From: Mongoliitalea lutea
GTDB taxonomy: Bacteria; Bacteroidota; Bacteroidia; Cytophagales; Cyclobacteriaceae
Length of the DNA: 64,000 nucleotides
Assembly: GCF_014652135.1 (NCBI RefSeq)
Contig: NZ_BMYF01000001.1
Location: forward strand, 332,484 to 396,483
Direction of reading: 5' to 3'
The notes under the pieces were generated by a model that did not search any database, was not told the origin of the DNA, and saw only the letters and a program-made list of their open reading frames with translations. Below, piece after piece: positions 8,669 through 18,102 of the stretch (position 1 is its first letter; each line of letters starts with the position of its first letter). Position numbers and translations under genes: made by a program.

Positions 8669-9067
8669 ATGGAAAAATATGCAATTATTGATGAGTCAGC
8701 ATTTCCCCTGATAACTATACAGTTTACAGGCGCAAAAAGTACGGATGAAAATTTCATAGCCTACTTACAAGAAAATAAGAATTGCTACAGACACAAAGAA
8801 AAGCTAGGAATTATTTTTGATGCAACTAACGCATCACTTCCTTCACTGAAACATCAACAAATGCAAGCTGCTTGGCTCAAAGAAAATAAAGGATTAATGG
8901 AAGCATACTGCCTTGGAACAGCCTACGTTATCCCCAGCGCAGCTGTTCGATCCATTTTACGAGTCATATTTTCAATTCAAAAGCAGCCAGTCCCTTATCA
9001 GATTTGTGAAAATATAGATGAGGCCCAAGTATGGATTAAATCAGCTTTATCTAAAAATTTAGCTTAA
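8669..9067 (+). CDS. STAS / SpoIIAA-like protein
   Basis: A 132-residue soluble protein. Alternating strands and helices with a central GIIFDATNAS segment resemble the SpoIIAA-like/STAS group found as stand-alone proteins in Bacteroidota. No signal peptide and no clear phosphorylatable Ser/Thr motif. It is flanked by non-coding DNA on both sides, so it is probably an independent unit. Function unknown; the fold call is tentative. Confidence 0.5.
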   Translation: MEKYAIIDESAFPLITIQFTGAKSTDENFIAYLQENKNCYRHKEKLGIIFDATNASLPSLKHQQMQAAWLKENKGLMEAYCLGTAYVIPSAAVRSILRVIFSIQKQPVPYQICENIDEAQVWIKSALSKNLA

Positions 9068-9212
9068 AAGATAAGCCCCATAAAACTTTTATAAGCAAGC
9101 TTCCTACTCAGTTCTACTTTTTAAAAAATTATTGAAAATGATTTTAGCTTGAGGGCTCTGAAACAGTGCCGCATGCCCGATGCCCAGCAATTAGAGAAGT
9201 TCAACCCAAATA

Positions 9213-10250
9213 TCAATACCCCTCAGATTCAGAATTGACCCTCCCCCAAAACGTTCTATACACAAAATAACTGTACAACAACACCAAAGGTCCGCCGACA
9301 GCAACAAAGCCCATCATTATTTTTAAGGTTTTTGTAGATGCTGCTGCATTATAGATAGTGATACTGTTCGCCTCTATTCCATTAGACCATAGTAATCGTG
9401 GATAAAGTTCAAATGCAACAATTACTAAAAGCAATGCTATCGTAAGACTTGTAAACACAAATGCCCATCCATATTTTTCTTTACTTGCCAAACGTGGCAC
9501 ATTGGCAATACTTAGAAATACCAAAAAAGGTACAATGAATAAAATGGGATTCTCCTTAAAAACTACCAGGAGATGATCTAAAGTAAGTAATCCATAAATG
9601 GTTGTGATTAAATAAGAAATGATGAAAAAGGCCATGCCCTTATTTAAAAATCCTTGAATCCTAAAATAAAGTGAGCCTTCTGTTTTTAACAACAAATAGA
9701 CAGCCCCATGCATCATGAAAAGACCAACACTAGTGATTCCGACCAATATGGAGAATGGATTTAAAAATTCAAAAAATCCAGCTCCAATATATTCATAATT
9801 TTCATCCAGAGGCATTCCATTGAGGATATTACCCAATACTACACCCAGTAGAAAAGCCAACATTACACTTGATACAGAATAACTCCAATCCCACATGCTT
9901 CTCCACCAAGACATTTCTTCCATGTTTCTAAATTTGATAGAAATACCTCTAAAAATGATAAACATAAAAAAAAGAATAAATGGCGTATACATTGCCGAAA
10001 ACAAGGTGCCATAGAATACCGGAAAACCAGCAAAAAGCGTACCTCCCCCAATCACCAACCATACTTCATTCCCATGCCAAGTTGGATCAATCGCCTTCAG
10101 GGCAGTCTGCCGACTACTCTCCCTTCTAAAGAAAATATGCCAGGCACCTGCTCCAAAATCAAATCCGTCCAAAATCGCATAACCTGAGAAAAGCGCTCCT
10201 ACTACTAAAAACCACCAAGTGGGATAATCTATTCCTAATAAAGTTTCCAT
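9213..10250 (-). CDS. cydB: cytochrome bd-type quinol oxidase subunit II
   Basis: A 345-residue multi-pass membrane protein with the subunit II signature near the N-terminus (YAILDGFDFGAGAWHIFF) and the following WHGNEVWLVIGGG. It pairs with subunit I encoded six bases upstream to form a terminal oxidase that reduces oxygen to water using menaquinol without pumping protons. The enzyme has high oxygen affinity and supports microaerobic growth. The first ~140 residues are the best conserved. No small CydX-like frame was noticed after it. Confidence 0.95.
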   Translation of the reverse strand: METLLGIDYPTWWFLVVGALFSGYAILDGFDFGAGAWHIFFRRESSRQTALKAIDPTWHGNEVWLVIGGGTLFAGFPVFYGTLFSAMYTPFILFFMFIIFRGISIKFRNMEEMSWWRSMWDWSYSVSSVMLAFLLGVVLGNILNGMPLDENYEYIGAGFFEFLNPFSILVGITSVGLFMMHGAVYLLLKTEGSLYFRIQGFLNKGMAFFIISYLITTIYGLLTLDHLLVVFKENPILFIVPFLVFLSIANVPRLASKEKYGWAFVFTSLTIALLLVIVAFELYPRLLWSNGIEANSITIYNAAASTKTLKIMMGFVAVGGPLVLLYSYFVYRTFWGRVNSESEGY

Positions 10251-10256
10251 AGTTGA

Positions 10257-11633
10257 TTATTTAGAAATAATGCTGGCAATTTGACTATTGATCCCACCTT
10301 CCCCATGATCGGACTCAGTAGATGGTCCTTTTTGAATTGCTTTGTTCATCAGATAAATGAATAACAAAAAAAGCACTGCATACACAATGAAAAACAATAT
10401 CAAAGAAAACAACACCTGATTGGCCTGCACACTTTTGGAAAGGGCATCAGAAGTTCTCAATAACCCATAGACTACCCATGGCTGTCTACCCATTTCGGCT
10501 GCAAACCAGCCAAATTGATTGGCGAGCTGTGGAAGGATTGCTGTAAATACAAAAACCCATAAAAGCCACTTATTCTCAAACAATTTACCCCGCTTCCACT
10601 GCCATAAAGCAAATAGGCTCAAGGCAATCAAAAACATCCCTATAGCCACCATCAAATGGTAAAACTGAAATACCGCATTTACCTGACTCGGCCTATCTTC
10701 TTTGGCAAAAGCATCAAGACCGATGACAGGTGCTTCAAAATCCTGATGCAACATAAAGGATAAGCCTCCAGGGATTTTTAATCCAGTGACTTGTTGAGTT
10801 TCATTATCCACCCAACCAACAAGATACAGGTCTGCTGGAGCTTCTTTAGCATAATGCCCTTCTAAAGCAGCTAGTTTTGCTGGTTGATTGACAGCCACAC
10901 CCTCTGCAGAGTTATGGCCGGTAAACAATTGGGCTAAAGAAGCAATCACTGCTACTACCAAGGTGATCTTGAATGCTTTGATAGAAAGACCAACAAAATG
11001 ACCCTTGATAATGTAATAGGCATGAACACTTAAAATAAGAAATGCACCTGCTAAAAAAGCCCCTAGCCACACATGCGTAAGTCTATCTACCGATGAAGGG
11101 TTAAAAACCATTGCCCAAAAGTCCACAATTTCTGCACGGGCTTGCATTCCTTCTCCTACTATGTGATACCCAGCGGGTGTTTGTTGCCAAGAGTTTGCGA
11201 CGACTATCCAAACAGCTGAAAACATAGATCCTAAAAAAACAGCCCAAGTAGCAACTAAATGCACCCATGGTTTGACACGGTTCCAACCAAATAACAGCAC
11301 ACCTAAGGCACTGCTTTCCAATGCAAAAGCAAAAATACCTTCTGCTGCCAAGGCACTACCAAATATATCTCCTACATAGCGGGAATAGGTAGCCCAGTTG
11401 GTGCCAAATTCAAATTCCATTACAATGCCTGTGACAACACCTATACCAAATGTGATCGCAAAAATCTTTGTCCAAAATTTCGCAAGTATTTCATAATCCT
11501 TCTTTTTAGTTCGGATATACATTGTTTCAAAAACAACCATCAATAAGCCTATCCCAATACTGAGAGGAGGATAGATGTAATGAAAAGCAACGGTAAAGGC
11601 AAATTGGATCCGGGATAAAACTTCTACATCCAT
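10257..11633 (-). CDS. cydA: cytochrome bd-type quinol oxidase subunit I
   Basis: A 458-residue membrane protein. It has the N-terminal His of AFHYIYPP (His18, heme b595 position), the [11 protein letters not shown]is (heme b558 ligand) and the Met of AAEMGRQPW (second b558 ligand). The region between helices VI and VII (the quinol or Q-loop) is short, and total length is below that of long-loop CydA proteins (~520), which fits the short-loop CIO-like class. It is the first gene of cydAB. An FNR-like inverted repeat lies ~80 bases upstream of the start. Confidence 0.95.
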   Translation of the reverse strand: MDVEVLSRIQFAFTVAFHYIYPPLSIGIGLLMVVFETMYIRTKKKDYEILAKFWTKIFAITFGIGVVTGIVMEFEFGTNWATYSRYVGDIFGSALAAEGIFAFALESSALGVLLFGWNRVKPWVHLVATWAVFLGSMFSAVWIVVANSWQQTPAGYHIVGEGMQARAEIVDFWAMVFNPSSVDRLTHVWLGAFLAGAFLILSVHAYYIIKGHFVGLSIKAFKITLVVAVIASLAQLFTGHNSAEGVAVNQPAKLAALEGHYAKEAPADLYLVGWVDNETQQVTGLKIPGGLSFMLHQDFEAPVIGLDAFAKEDRPSQVNAVFQFYHLMVAIGMFLIALSLFALWQWKRGKLFENKWLLWVFVFTAILPQLANQFGWFAAEMGRQPWVVYGLLRTSDALSKSVQANQVLFSLILFFIVYAVLFLLFIYLMNKAIQKGPSTESDHGEGGINSQIASIISK

Positions 11634-11711
11634 GGTATTTGATAATCACAGGTTTTAACGGTACGTATATAGCATTACTTCATTTGATGAATTGCTATGG
11701 TTCGTTAAATG

Positions 11712-11727
11712 TATGATGAATATCATA
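11712..11727. promoter_or_regulatory. FNR/CRP-like operator upstream of cydAB
   Basis: TATGAT-GAAT-ATCATA is a perfect inverted repeat containing the exact TGAT-N4-ATCA core of the FNR consensus TTGAT-N4-ATCAA. It lies ~79 bases upstream of the cydA ATG, a sensible operator position. FNR-type control of cydAB is known in other bacteria. That a CRP/FNR-family protein binds here is inference. A second small palindrome (TTCAT-TTG-ATGAA) is at 11679-11691. Confidence 0.55.
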
Positions 11728-11809
11728 AAACCATAGAGACCAATATCACATTGAACCCAATAGAACTAAAAAAACTATCAATTGATAAAGAAAATATTAG
11801 GCATAATAC

Positions 11810-11841
11810 AAAAAACCCGCAATAACTTTAAGCTATTGCGG
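11810..11841 (-). terminator. intrinsic terminator after the acyl-CoA synthetase gene
   Basis: CCGCAATA (11817-11824) pairs with TATTGCGG (11834-11841). On the minus strand the hairpin is followed by a run of T (A-run at 11810-11815 on the plus strand). It lies 13 bases past the stop at 11855 and separates that gene from cydAB. Confidence 0.8.
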
Positions 11842-11854
11842 ATTCCTAAATTCT

Positions 11855-13759
11855 TTAATCCATCTCAAACTCCAAACCGATTTGATGGGATTTTAACACC
11901 TCTTTGATTTCGGTTAAAATCGCCGGATCATCAATTGTAGATGGAATATCAAAAGGCACATCATCAGCAATATTCCGAATAATCTTGCGTAGGATTTTTC
12001 CAGAGCGTGTTTTGGGTAGTCGCTTGACCAATACAACCGTTTTAAAGTAAGAAATTGCTCCAATTGTTTCACGGACACTTTTTACCAACTCAGCTTCCAA
12101 ATCTTCCCTGCTGATATTTCGCCCATCTTTCAAAACTACTAAGGCAATTGGTCGTTGTCCACGCAATTTGTCGGCAATACCTACCACGGCACATTCTGCA
12201 ACGACTGTATTGGCTGCTACAATTTCCTCCATTTCACCGGTAGAAAGTCTATGCCCACTGACATTGATCACATCATCTACCCTCCCCATGATGTAGAAGT
12301 AATTATCATCATCTTTGAAGCCTCCATCTCCGGTGAGGTAATACCCTTCAAATTTTGACAAATAACCCTTTCTGAAGCGCTCATCATCTTTCCATAAGGT
12401 AGGGAAACAACCAGGACCTAATGGCAACTTAATGACTACATATCCCTCTTGATTAGGTCCAAGCAGCTCCCCGTTTTCACCCATGATTTGTACATCATAT
12501 CCAGGAACAGGAGTTGAGGAGGAACCAGGTTTAACAGGTTTCAGACCAACACCGGCCATATTCGCCAGCATAGGGGAACCTGATTCTGTTTGCCACCAAT
12601 GATCAATCACCGGAATCTTCAATAAATCACTGACCCATTCATAGGTAGCAGGATCACAGCGTTCACCAGCCACAAACAAATATTTTAAAGAAGACACATC
12701 GTACTTTTCAAATAACTTGCCCTCACTATCTTCCTTTTTAATCGCACGGATGGCCGTTGGAGCGGTGAAAAAGGTTTTAACCTTGTGCTGCTCGATAATT
12801 CTCCAAAAGGTACCTGCATCCGGAGTTCGAATAGGCTTCCCCTCAAACAAAATGGTGGTACAACCTGAAATCAAAGGAGCATACACTATGTAAGAATGGC
12901 CCACAGCCCATCCAATATCAGACGCCGCCCAAAATACATCTCCTGGATTAGTATCATAGACCGCTTGCAAGCTATACTTCATGACTACCGCATGCCCACC
13001 ATTATCACGGATTATGCCTTTGGGTTTCCCCGTAGTTCCCGAAGTATAGAGAATGTACAAAGGATCCCAAGCATCTACCGGAACATAGGTGTGAGGCTCG
13101 ACTGATTCCAAAGCTTGATTCCAATCAACCTCTCGGTCAGAGCGTAGCTCTGCAAGGGCCATTGGCCTTTGTAATACAATATGATAATCCGGCTCAAAAG
13201 TAGCCTCTTTCAATGCTTGATCAATTAATGGTTTGTAGGGAATCACCCGATCAAATTCAATCCCACAAGATGCTGAAACAATCACCTTTGGTTCGGCATC
13301 ATCGATACGGATTGCCAATTCATGCGGAGCAAAGCCTCCAAACACAACAGAATGGATAGCACCCAAACGAGCACATGCCAACATAGCCACCACAGCCTCA
13401 GGGACCATTGGCATGTAGATAATGACTGTATCTCCTTTAACCACTCCCTTGGAAGCCAACAGCCCTGCAAATACGGCCACTTTATCACGTAATTCCCGAT
13501 AGGTAAACTCCATTATAGTATTGGTCACTGGAGAATCATAAATCAAGGCGGCCTGTTCACCCCTACCTGTTTCCACATGATAATCTAAACAGAGATAAGA
13601 GGTATTCAACTGACCTCCTTCATACCAACGATAAAATCCCTGCTCATTGGTGGAAAGTATTTTTTCAGGAAATTTAAACCATGCTAATGTCTCAGCTTTT
13701 TCTTTCCAAAACTGTTCTGGATTGGCAAGCGAGTGTTGATAATCATTGATAGAAGCCAT
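11855..13759 (-). CDS. prpE: propionyl-CoA / acetyl-CoA synthetase (AMP-forming)
   Basis: A 634-residue ANL-superfamily enzyme that activates a short-chain acid with ATP and CoA. It has the AMP-binding P-loop YTSGTTGKPKG, the WWQTESG motif, the hinge GRVDDVINVSGHR, and the C-terminal Lys in RLPKTRSGKILRK, a reversible acetylation site in this family. The N-terminus (SINDYQHSL ... EQFWKEKAE), RGEQAALIYDSPVT and the IIRDNGGHAVVMKYSL stretch match propionyl-CoA synthetase (PrpE) more than classical Acs, although the two overlap in substrate. It would feed propionate or acetate into central metabolism. Monocistronic with its own terminator. Confidence 0.8.
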   Translation of the reverse strand: MASINDYQHSLANPEQFWKEKAETLAWFKFPEKILSTNEQGFYRWYEGGQLNTSYLCLDYHVETGRGEQAALIYDSPVTNTIMEFTYRELRDKVAVFAGLLASKGVVKGDTVIIYMPMVPEAVVAMLACARLGAIHSVVFGGFAPHELAIRIDDAEPKVIVSASCGIEFDRVIPYKPLIDQALKEATFEPDYHIVLQRPMALAELRSDREVDWNQALESVEPHTYVPVDAWDPLYILYTSGTTGKPKGIIRDNGGHAVVMKYSLQAVYDTNPGDVFWAASDIGWAVGHSYIVYAPLISGCTTILFEGKPIRTPDAGTFWRIIEQHKVKTFFTAPTAIRAIKKEDSEGKLFEKYDVSSLKYLFVAGERCDPATYEWVSDLLKIPVIDHWWQTESGSPMLANMAGVGLKPVKPGSSSTPVPGYDVQIMGENGELLGPNQEGYVVIKLPLGPGCFPTLWKDDERFRKGYLSKFEGYYLTGDGGFKDDDNYFYIMGRVDDVINVSGHRLSTGEMEEIVAANTVVAECAVVGIADKLRGQRPIALVVLKDGRNISREDLEAELVKSVRETIGAISYFKTVVLVKRLPKTRSGKILRKIIRNIADDVPFDIPSTIDDPAILTEIKEVLKSHQIGLEFEMD

Positions 13760-13980
13760 TAATACTGCAAATAAATAGTGCTAATACGTTATTTTGGGAG
13801 ATAAAATTCTCTGAATCTAAGGTAAAGCAAAAAAACGAAGGAGTTATATAATAAAAAGCTAAATAGCTATAGATTCAAAAAACCTAGCTTTTTAACTAAC
13901 CAATATCCAAGTTAATTTAAAAGGAATTTTTTTTGAGAAGATGATTGTTTTTTTTATCTTTAATCAAAACAAGTTATTCA

Positions 13981-14379
13981 ATGAAACAGATTCTTTTTTC
14001 CCTAACATTTATTTGTATTTTGTTATTTACAAATGGTGCCACTGCACAGCGTTTAAAGCTTCCGTCAGGAAGTGGTGATTTGACTAATCAAGTATTATCA
14101 GCAATAAACACGGTTGATAAATTAGGCTTGACGGCTGATCAGGATACTAAGTTAAAAGCACATAACAAATCATTTGTTGATGATGTATTCAAAGTTTTGA
14201 ACAATTCCAGTCTTTCAGATGATGCAAAAAAGAGCAGTTTCACTAATCTTAAAATGACACGTCAAAACTTTCTTTTACAGCTGCTAGGTCAGCAACTTTT
14301 AGGAAATTACAACAAAGGCGTAGGTAATCTACTCAAACCTTTGAACAAACAATTAGGCTTGGCTGCATTGGCTTTTTAA
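13981..14379 (+). CDS. small exported protein of unknown function
   Basis: The ATG at 13981 (MKQILFSLTF) is preferred over the frame's first codon at 13945 because it begins directly with a signal peptide (ILFSLTFICILLFTNGATA, cleaved before QRLKLP). The mature ~110 residues are helical (KLGLTADQDTKLKAHNKSF ... LKMTRQNFLLQLLGQQLL). No family recognised with certainty. It is followed by a hairpin (14434-14459) shared with convergent menB. Likely periplasmic. Confidence 0.65.
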   Translation: MKQILFSLTFICILLFTNGATAQRLKLPSGSGDLTNQVLSAINTVDKLGLTADQDTKLKAHNKSFVDDVFKVLNNSSLSDDAKKSSFTNLKMTRQNFLLQLLGQQLLGNYNKGVGNLLKPLNKQLGLAALAF

Positions 14380-14433
14380 TATAATCTTTGTATTAAAATT
14401 GAAAAGTAAAAATTCAATTTAAGTGATATTAAA

Positions 14434-14459
14434 ACCGAGATAGGAAAGTAAATCTCGGT
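14434..14459. terminator. hairpin between convergent genes
   Basis: ACCGAGAT (14434-14441) pairs exactly with ATCTCGGT (14452-14459) across a 10-base loop. The minus-strand side has TTTT, the plus-strand side a weaker T stretch, so it probably ends menB transcription and perhaps both. Confidence 0.6.
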
Positions 14460-14470
14460 CTTAACTATTT

Positions 14471-15310
14471 TCATGGAATCCACTTAATATGCTTGAAATT
14501 CGGCTTTCTCTTTTCCAAGAAAGCATTTCTACCCTCTTTTGCTTCCTCGGTCATATAAGCCAATCGGGTAGCTTCCCCTGCAAAGACCTGCTGACCTACC
14601 ATCCCATCATCTGTCAGGTTCATGGCAAATTTCAGCATTTTGATAGAGGTTGGTGATTTACCTAAAATTTCCTGGGCCCACTCATAGGCTGTATCCTCCA
14701 ACTCATCATGAGGAATCACCGCATTGACCATTCCCATCTCAAAAGCTTCCTGGGCTGAGTAGTTTCTACCCAAAAAGAAGATTTCACGGGCCTTTTTCTG
14801 CCCTACCAATTTGGCCAGATAAGCCGAACCATAACCAGCATCAAAACTCGTAACATCCGCATCAGTTTGCTTGAAGATGGCATGTTCCTTACTCGCCAAG
14901 GTCAAATCACATACCACGTGCAAACTATGCCCTCCACCTACAGCCCAACCTGGTACAACCGCAATAACCACCTTCGGCATAAAGCGAATCAATCGTTGCA
15001 CTTCCAAGATATTCAAACGATGATATCCATCCTCACCCACATATCCTTGGTGCCCACGGGCACGTTGATCACCACCGGAACAAAATGCCCAACCCCCATC
15101 TTTGGGAGAAGGTCCTTCACCCGAAAGCAACACAACTCCTATAGATGTATCTTCATGGGCATCCTTAAATGCATCCAACAATTCTGAAGTGGTTTTCGGA
15201 CGGAAAGCATTTCTTACTTCCGGTCTATTGAAGGCAATCCGGGCGACCCCATTGCACTTCTTGTATGTAATATCCTCGTATTCCTTTACGGTTTGCCAAG
15301 CTATACTCAT
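14471..15310 (-). CDS. menB: 1,4-dihydroxy-2-naphthoyl-CoA synthase
   Basis: Crotonase-family enzyme that closes the second ring of menaquinone by converting o-succinylbenzoyl-CoA. Start at the ATG at 15310 (MSIAWQTVKEYEDITY) gives 279 residues; an earlier ATG adds three. Diagnostic MenB segments are GGWAFCSGGDQRARG, VPGWAVGGGHSLHVVCDL and KQTDADVTSFDAGYGSAYLA, the last containing the Asp, Ser and Tyr of the active site. Divergent from menE, with a short shared promoter region (15311-15385). Menaquinone is the electron donor expected for the CydAB oxidase of this window. Confidence 0.95.
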   Translation of the reverse strand: MSIAWQTVKEYEDITYKKCNGVARIAFNRPEVRNAFRPKTTSELLDAFKDAHEDTSIGVVLLSGEGPSPKDGGWAFCSGGDQRARGHQGYVGEDGYHRLNILEVQRLIRFMPKVVIAVVPGWAVGGGHSLHVVCDLTLASKEHAIFKQTDADVTSFDAGYGSAYLAKLVGQKKAREIFFLGRNYSAQEAFEMGMVNAVIPHDELEDTAYEWAQEILGKSPTSIKMLKFAMNLTDDGMVGQQVFAGEATRLAYMTEEAKEGRNAFLEKRKPNFKHIKWIP

Positions 15311-15385
15311 ATTTCTCAATTAATTTTCCTGCAAGATAACAGCCTTCGAGGAATTTTGTTGAATTTTGGACAAGCGCTTTCAAAA

Positions 15386-16480
15386 ATGGGAAGAATCATC
15401 ATCGAAAACAGAAGCTACAGTTTTGAAGAAATCCAAGCTGGGAAATTCAATGAAACAGATCATTATTTCACTCATGCCCTGCATTTTTGCCAATCTTGGC
15501 TGAGTAATCAACAGACCTTCGAATTACAAACTTCGGGTTCTACCGGAATGCCCAAAAACATTCAGATAGCTAGAAGCCAAATGGAAATTTCAGCAAAAGC
15601 CACAAGAGATTATTTTCAAATCAGAGAAAACCCCTCCCTACTCTGCTGTTTAAACACTTGGTTTATAGCTGGAAAGATGATGCTCGTAAGAGGAATGGAA
15701 TGGAAAGCAAGCATCTATTTAGTGACGCCTTCCTCCAAACCATTTACAAGCCCTAACCTTCAAATCCCCTACGATCTTGTGGCAATGGTACCCCTTCAAG
15801 TAGAACATTGCCTGAATGATGAAATGGGTTTAAGTGGTTTAAAACAAATCAAGCAATTAATAATTGGTGGTGCCCCCAGCGGTGATGGACTGATCAACAA
15901 ACTACTTGACGAGAAAATCTCAGCATACCAAACCTACGGGATGACTGAAACGGTCTCACATATTGCTTTGGCTCCTATCGTAGATATTGACTTGACCTAT
16001 GAAGTCCTACCAGGAGTTATTATCGGAACCGACGAAAGAGGCTGTTTGTGGCTGGAAGCACCCATGGCAAAAGAACACCGTATCCAAACCAATGACCTTA
16101 TAGCCCTAAATTCACCGACCACATTCAAATGGCTGGGCAGAGCTGATTTTACCATTAACACTGGCGGAATAAAAGTGCAGCCAGAACTTGTAGAAAAAGC
16201 TATTGAGAAACTCATCTACGAAATTATCGGGGAGGTTAACTTTATTATAGGAGGTGTTCCGGATGAGTCTTTGGGACAAAAGGTTATTCTGATTATTGAA
16301 AAAGACCAACTTACTTTAGACAAAGCAGATTTTTTAAAAAGATTGGCAAGTAATTTGCCCAAATATCATCAACCTAAGGAAATCCATTTCTTACCTGAAT
16401 TCGTAAGAACTGACACCGGGAAAATCAATAGAATCCGAACACTCGAACTCCTATGTTCCAACTTATCTTCCTCCTCATAA
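15386..16480 (+). CDS. menE: o-succinylbenzoate-CoA ligase (short AMP-binding form)
   Basis: The ATG at 15386 (MGRIIIENRSYSF) gives 364 residues. Starting at the frame's first codon (15293) would run into menB and add unlike sequence. ANL-fold motifs are TSGSTGMPKNI (P-loop), TYGMTETVSHIAL, GRADFTINTGGIKVQPE (hinge) and a C-terminal TDTGKINR with the catalytic Lys. It is shorter than typical MenE (~450-500), as is usual for the Bacteroidota form. It makes the substrate of MenB. The last 28 bases overlap the next gene. Confidence 0.85.
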   Translation: MGRIIIENRSYSFEEIQAGKFNETDHYFTHALHFCQSWLSNQQTFELQTSGSTGMPKNIQIARSQMEISAKATRDYFQIRENPSLLCCLNTWFIAGKMMLVRGMEWKASIYLVTPSSKPFTSPNLQIPYDLVAMVPLQVEHCLNDEMGLSGLKQIKQLIIGGAPSGDGLINKLLDEKISAYQTYGMTETVSHIALAPIVDIDLTYEVLPGVIIGTDERGCLWLEAPMAKEHRIQTNDLIALNSPTTFKWLGRADFTINTGGIKVQPELVEKAIEKLIYEIIGEVNFIIGGVPDESLGQKVILIIEKDQLTLDKADFLKRLASNLPKYHQPKEIHFLPEFVRTDTGKINRIRTLELLCSNLSSSS

Positions 16481-16869
16481 GCCTGTTTTCTTTTCAATCA
16501 AATCAAGCTTCGCTTGAACTACGTATTGAAAATGCCAAAAACGATCAAGGATTGGTTAGAGTGTTAGTATTTAATCAAGCTGATGGATTTCCTGATAAGG
16601 CTGGCAAAGCTGTAAGAATGGCCAACTTATCCATCAAAAATAAGATTGCAGTGATTACTTTTGACGACTTGCCCCCTGGAAATTATGCAATTGCAGTGTT
16701 CCATGACAGCTCAAAATCTGGTAAAATCAGGACCAATCTCGTTGGCTTCCCCCTTGACCGTTATGGCTTTTCGAATAATGCTACGGGAATCATGGGTCCA
16801 CCTTCTTTTGAAAAAGCAGCATTCCCCATCACCACTGGTAAAAATTCTATAACCATTTCCATGCGATAG
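16453..16869 (+). CDS. DUF2141 exported protein
   Basis: A 138-residue protein with a signal peptide (LIFLLISLFSFQSNQA), then a beta-rich DUF2141 domain: LELRIENAKNDQGLVRVLVF, a DDLPPGNYAIAVFHDSS segment and GFSNNATGIMGPPSFEKAAF, all family hallmarks. Function of the family is unknown; members are periplasmic or surface proteins. Its ATG lies inside the 3' end of menE (28-bp overlap, another frame), so it is probably co-transcribed with menE without an obvious metabolic link. Confidence 0.8.
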   Translation: MFQLIFLLISLFSFQSNQASLELRIENAKNDQGLVRVLVFNQADGFPDKAGKAVRMANLSIKNKIAVITFDDLPPGNYAIAVFHDSSKSGKIRTNLVGFPLDRYGFSNNATGIMGPPSFEKAAFPITTGKNSITISMR

Positions 16870-16897
16870 GGTTATTTTTGTGCAAAACACGCCAACT

Positions 16898-18085
16898 ATG
16901 ATACTTCTGGATTTTCCTTATGTTTCAGACTTTTTGAAAGAAACAATTGTGCGCAAGCAAATCCCAGTGATTGCCACAGCCGAAGCCAAAACCATCATGC
17001 ATGATCAAGCTGTCAATTGGCTCTGCGAAATGGAGGCAAGAGAGACCTTCAAAAAGAATCCAAACCAAAAATTATACACCAATTCTGAAAATAGCATCAG
17101 CTGGGTTCATAAGCATCTTCCAAACTCACCAAAAGCTCATTTGATCGAAGTATTCAAGAATAAATACAAATTCCGTCAGCTTATTCAAGATGCTTATCCC
17201 AATTACTTCTTTCAAAGAATCACATTTGATGCATTAGAAGATGTTGATTTATCTGAATTAACTTTTCCTTTTATCATCAAGCCCGCTGTTGGCTTCTTTA
17301 GTTTGGCTGTTTTCAAAGTTGATCGTAAAGAAGACTGGTCATCAACAATAGTTCAAATCCAAGAAACAGTCTCCAGGATTCAGGATATGTATCCTACCGA
17401 GGTAGTAGACAATGCGGAATTTATTCTTGAGTCCTACATCAAAGGAGATGAATATGCCTTTGATTGCTACTTTGATGAGGAAGGAAATCCAGTTATCCTG
17501 AACATTTTGAAGCATTTGTTTGCTTCAGAAGCTGATGTAAGCGACCGAGTTTATTGCACTTCTGAGGAGATTTTTACGGAAATGTATGAACCAATACTTT
17601 CATTCCTGAAAATGGTGGGTGAAAAAGTTAACCTTCAAAATTTCCCTTTACATATTGAAATTCGCAAAACGGCATCTGGAGAAATCATCCCTATTGAAGT
17701 GAATCCCATGCGTTTTGGTGGATGGTGCACGACGGGAGATTTAGCTTGGTTTGCTTATGGAATCAATTCTTACGAGTATTTCTTAGAAGGCAAAAAACCC
17801 AATTGGGAGAAAATATTTGCCGCAAGAAAAAACAAAATCTTTAGCTTAATCCTCTTGGATAACCAAGCTAACGTCAAGCAAGAAGCGTTTGCAGCCTTTG
17901 ACTACGAGGCTATCAGCAATGATTTTGAAGAGGTCCTCCATGTTCGCAAACATCCATTGAATCATTATGGCGTATTTGGATTTCTTTTTACCTCCACATC
18001 AAAAGGTAATGAGGAAGAATTATACACAATCCTACATTCCGATTTAACAAAATATATTCGTTTGCAAGAGCCGGTTGTTGGATAA
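16898..18085 (+). CDS. ATP-grasp domain protein
   Basis: The ATG at 16898 (MILLDFPYVSDFL) is preferred to a GTG at 16880; 395 residues. ATP-grasp features: LTFPFIIKPAVGFFSLAVF (nucleotide-binding Lys), EFILESYIKGDEYAFDCYF, and IPIEVNPMRFGGWC with the Glu-x-Asn that ligates Mg. Such enzymes join a carboxylate to an amine or thiol with ATP, but the substrate cannot be read. It is the last gene of the menE-DUF2141 run (28-base gap). The repeat region begins 18 bases after the stop. Confidence 0.75.
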   Translation: MILLDFPYVSDFLKETIVRKQIPVIATAEAKTIMHDQAVNWLCEMEARETFKKNPNQKLYTNSENSISWVHKHLPNSPKAHLIEVFKNKYKFRQLIQDAYPNYFFQRITFDALEDVDLSELTFPFIIKPAVGFFSLAVFKVDRKEDWSSTIVQIQETVSRIQDMYPTEVVDNAEFILESYIKGDEYAFDCYFDEEGNPVILNILKHLFASEADVSDRVYCTSEEIFTEMYEPILSFLKMVGEKVNLQNFPLHIEIRKTASGEIIPIEVNPMRFGGWCTTGDLAWFAYGINSYEYFLEGKKPNWEKIFAARKNKIFSLILLDNQANVKQEAFAAFDYEAISNDFEEVLHVRKHPLNHYGVFGFLFTSTSKGNEEELYTILHSDLTKYIRLQEPVVG

Positions 18086-18102
18086 AAAATTTAGCAAACC
18101 AA

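Noticed and set aside
15293..15385. Longer MenE start at 15293
   Set aside because: Would overlap menB on the opposite strand and add 31 residues unlike the family; the ATG at 15386 fits.
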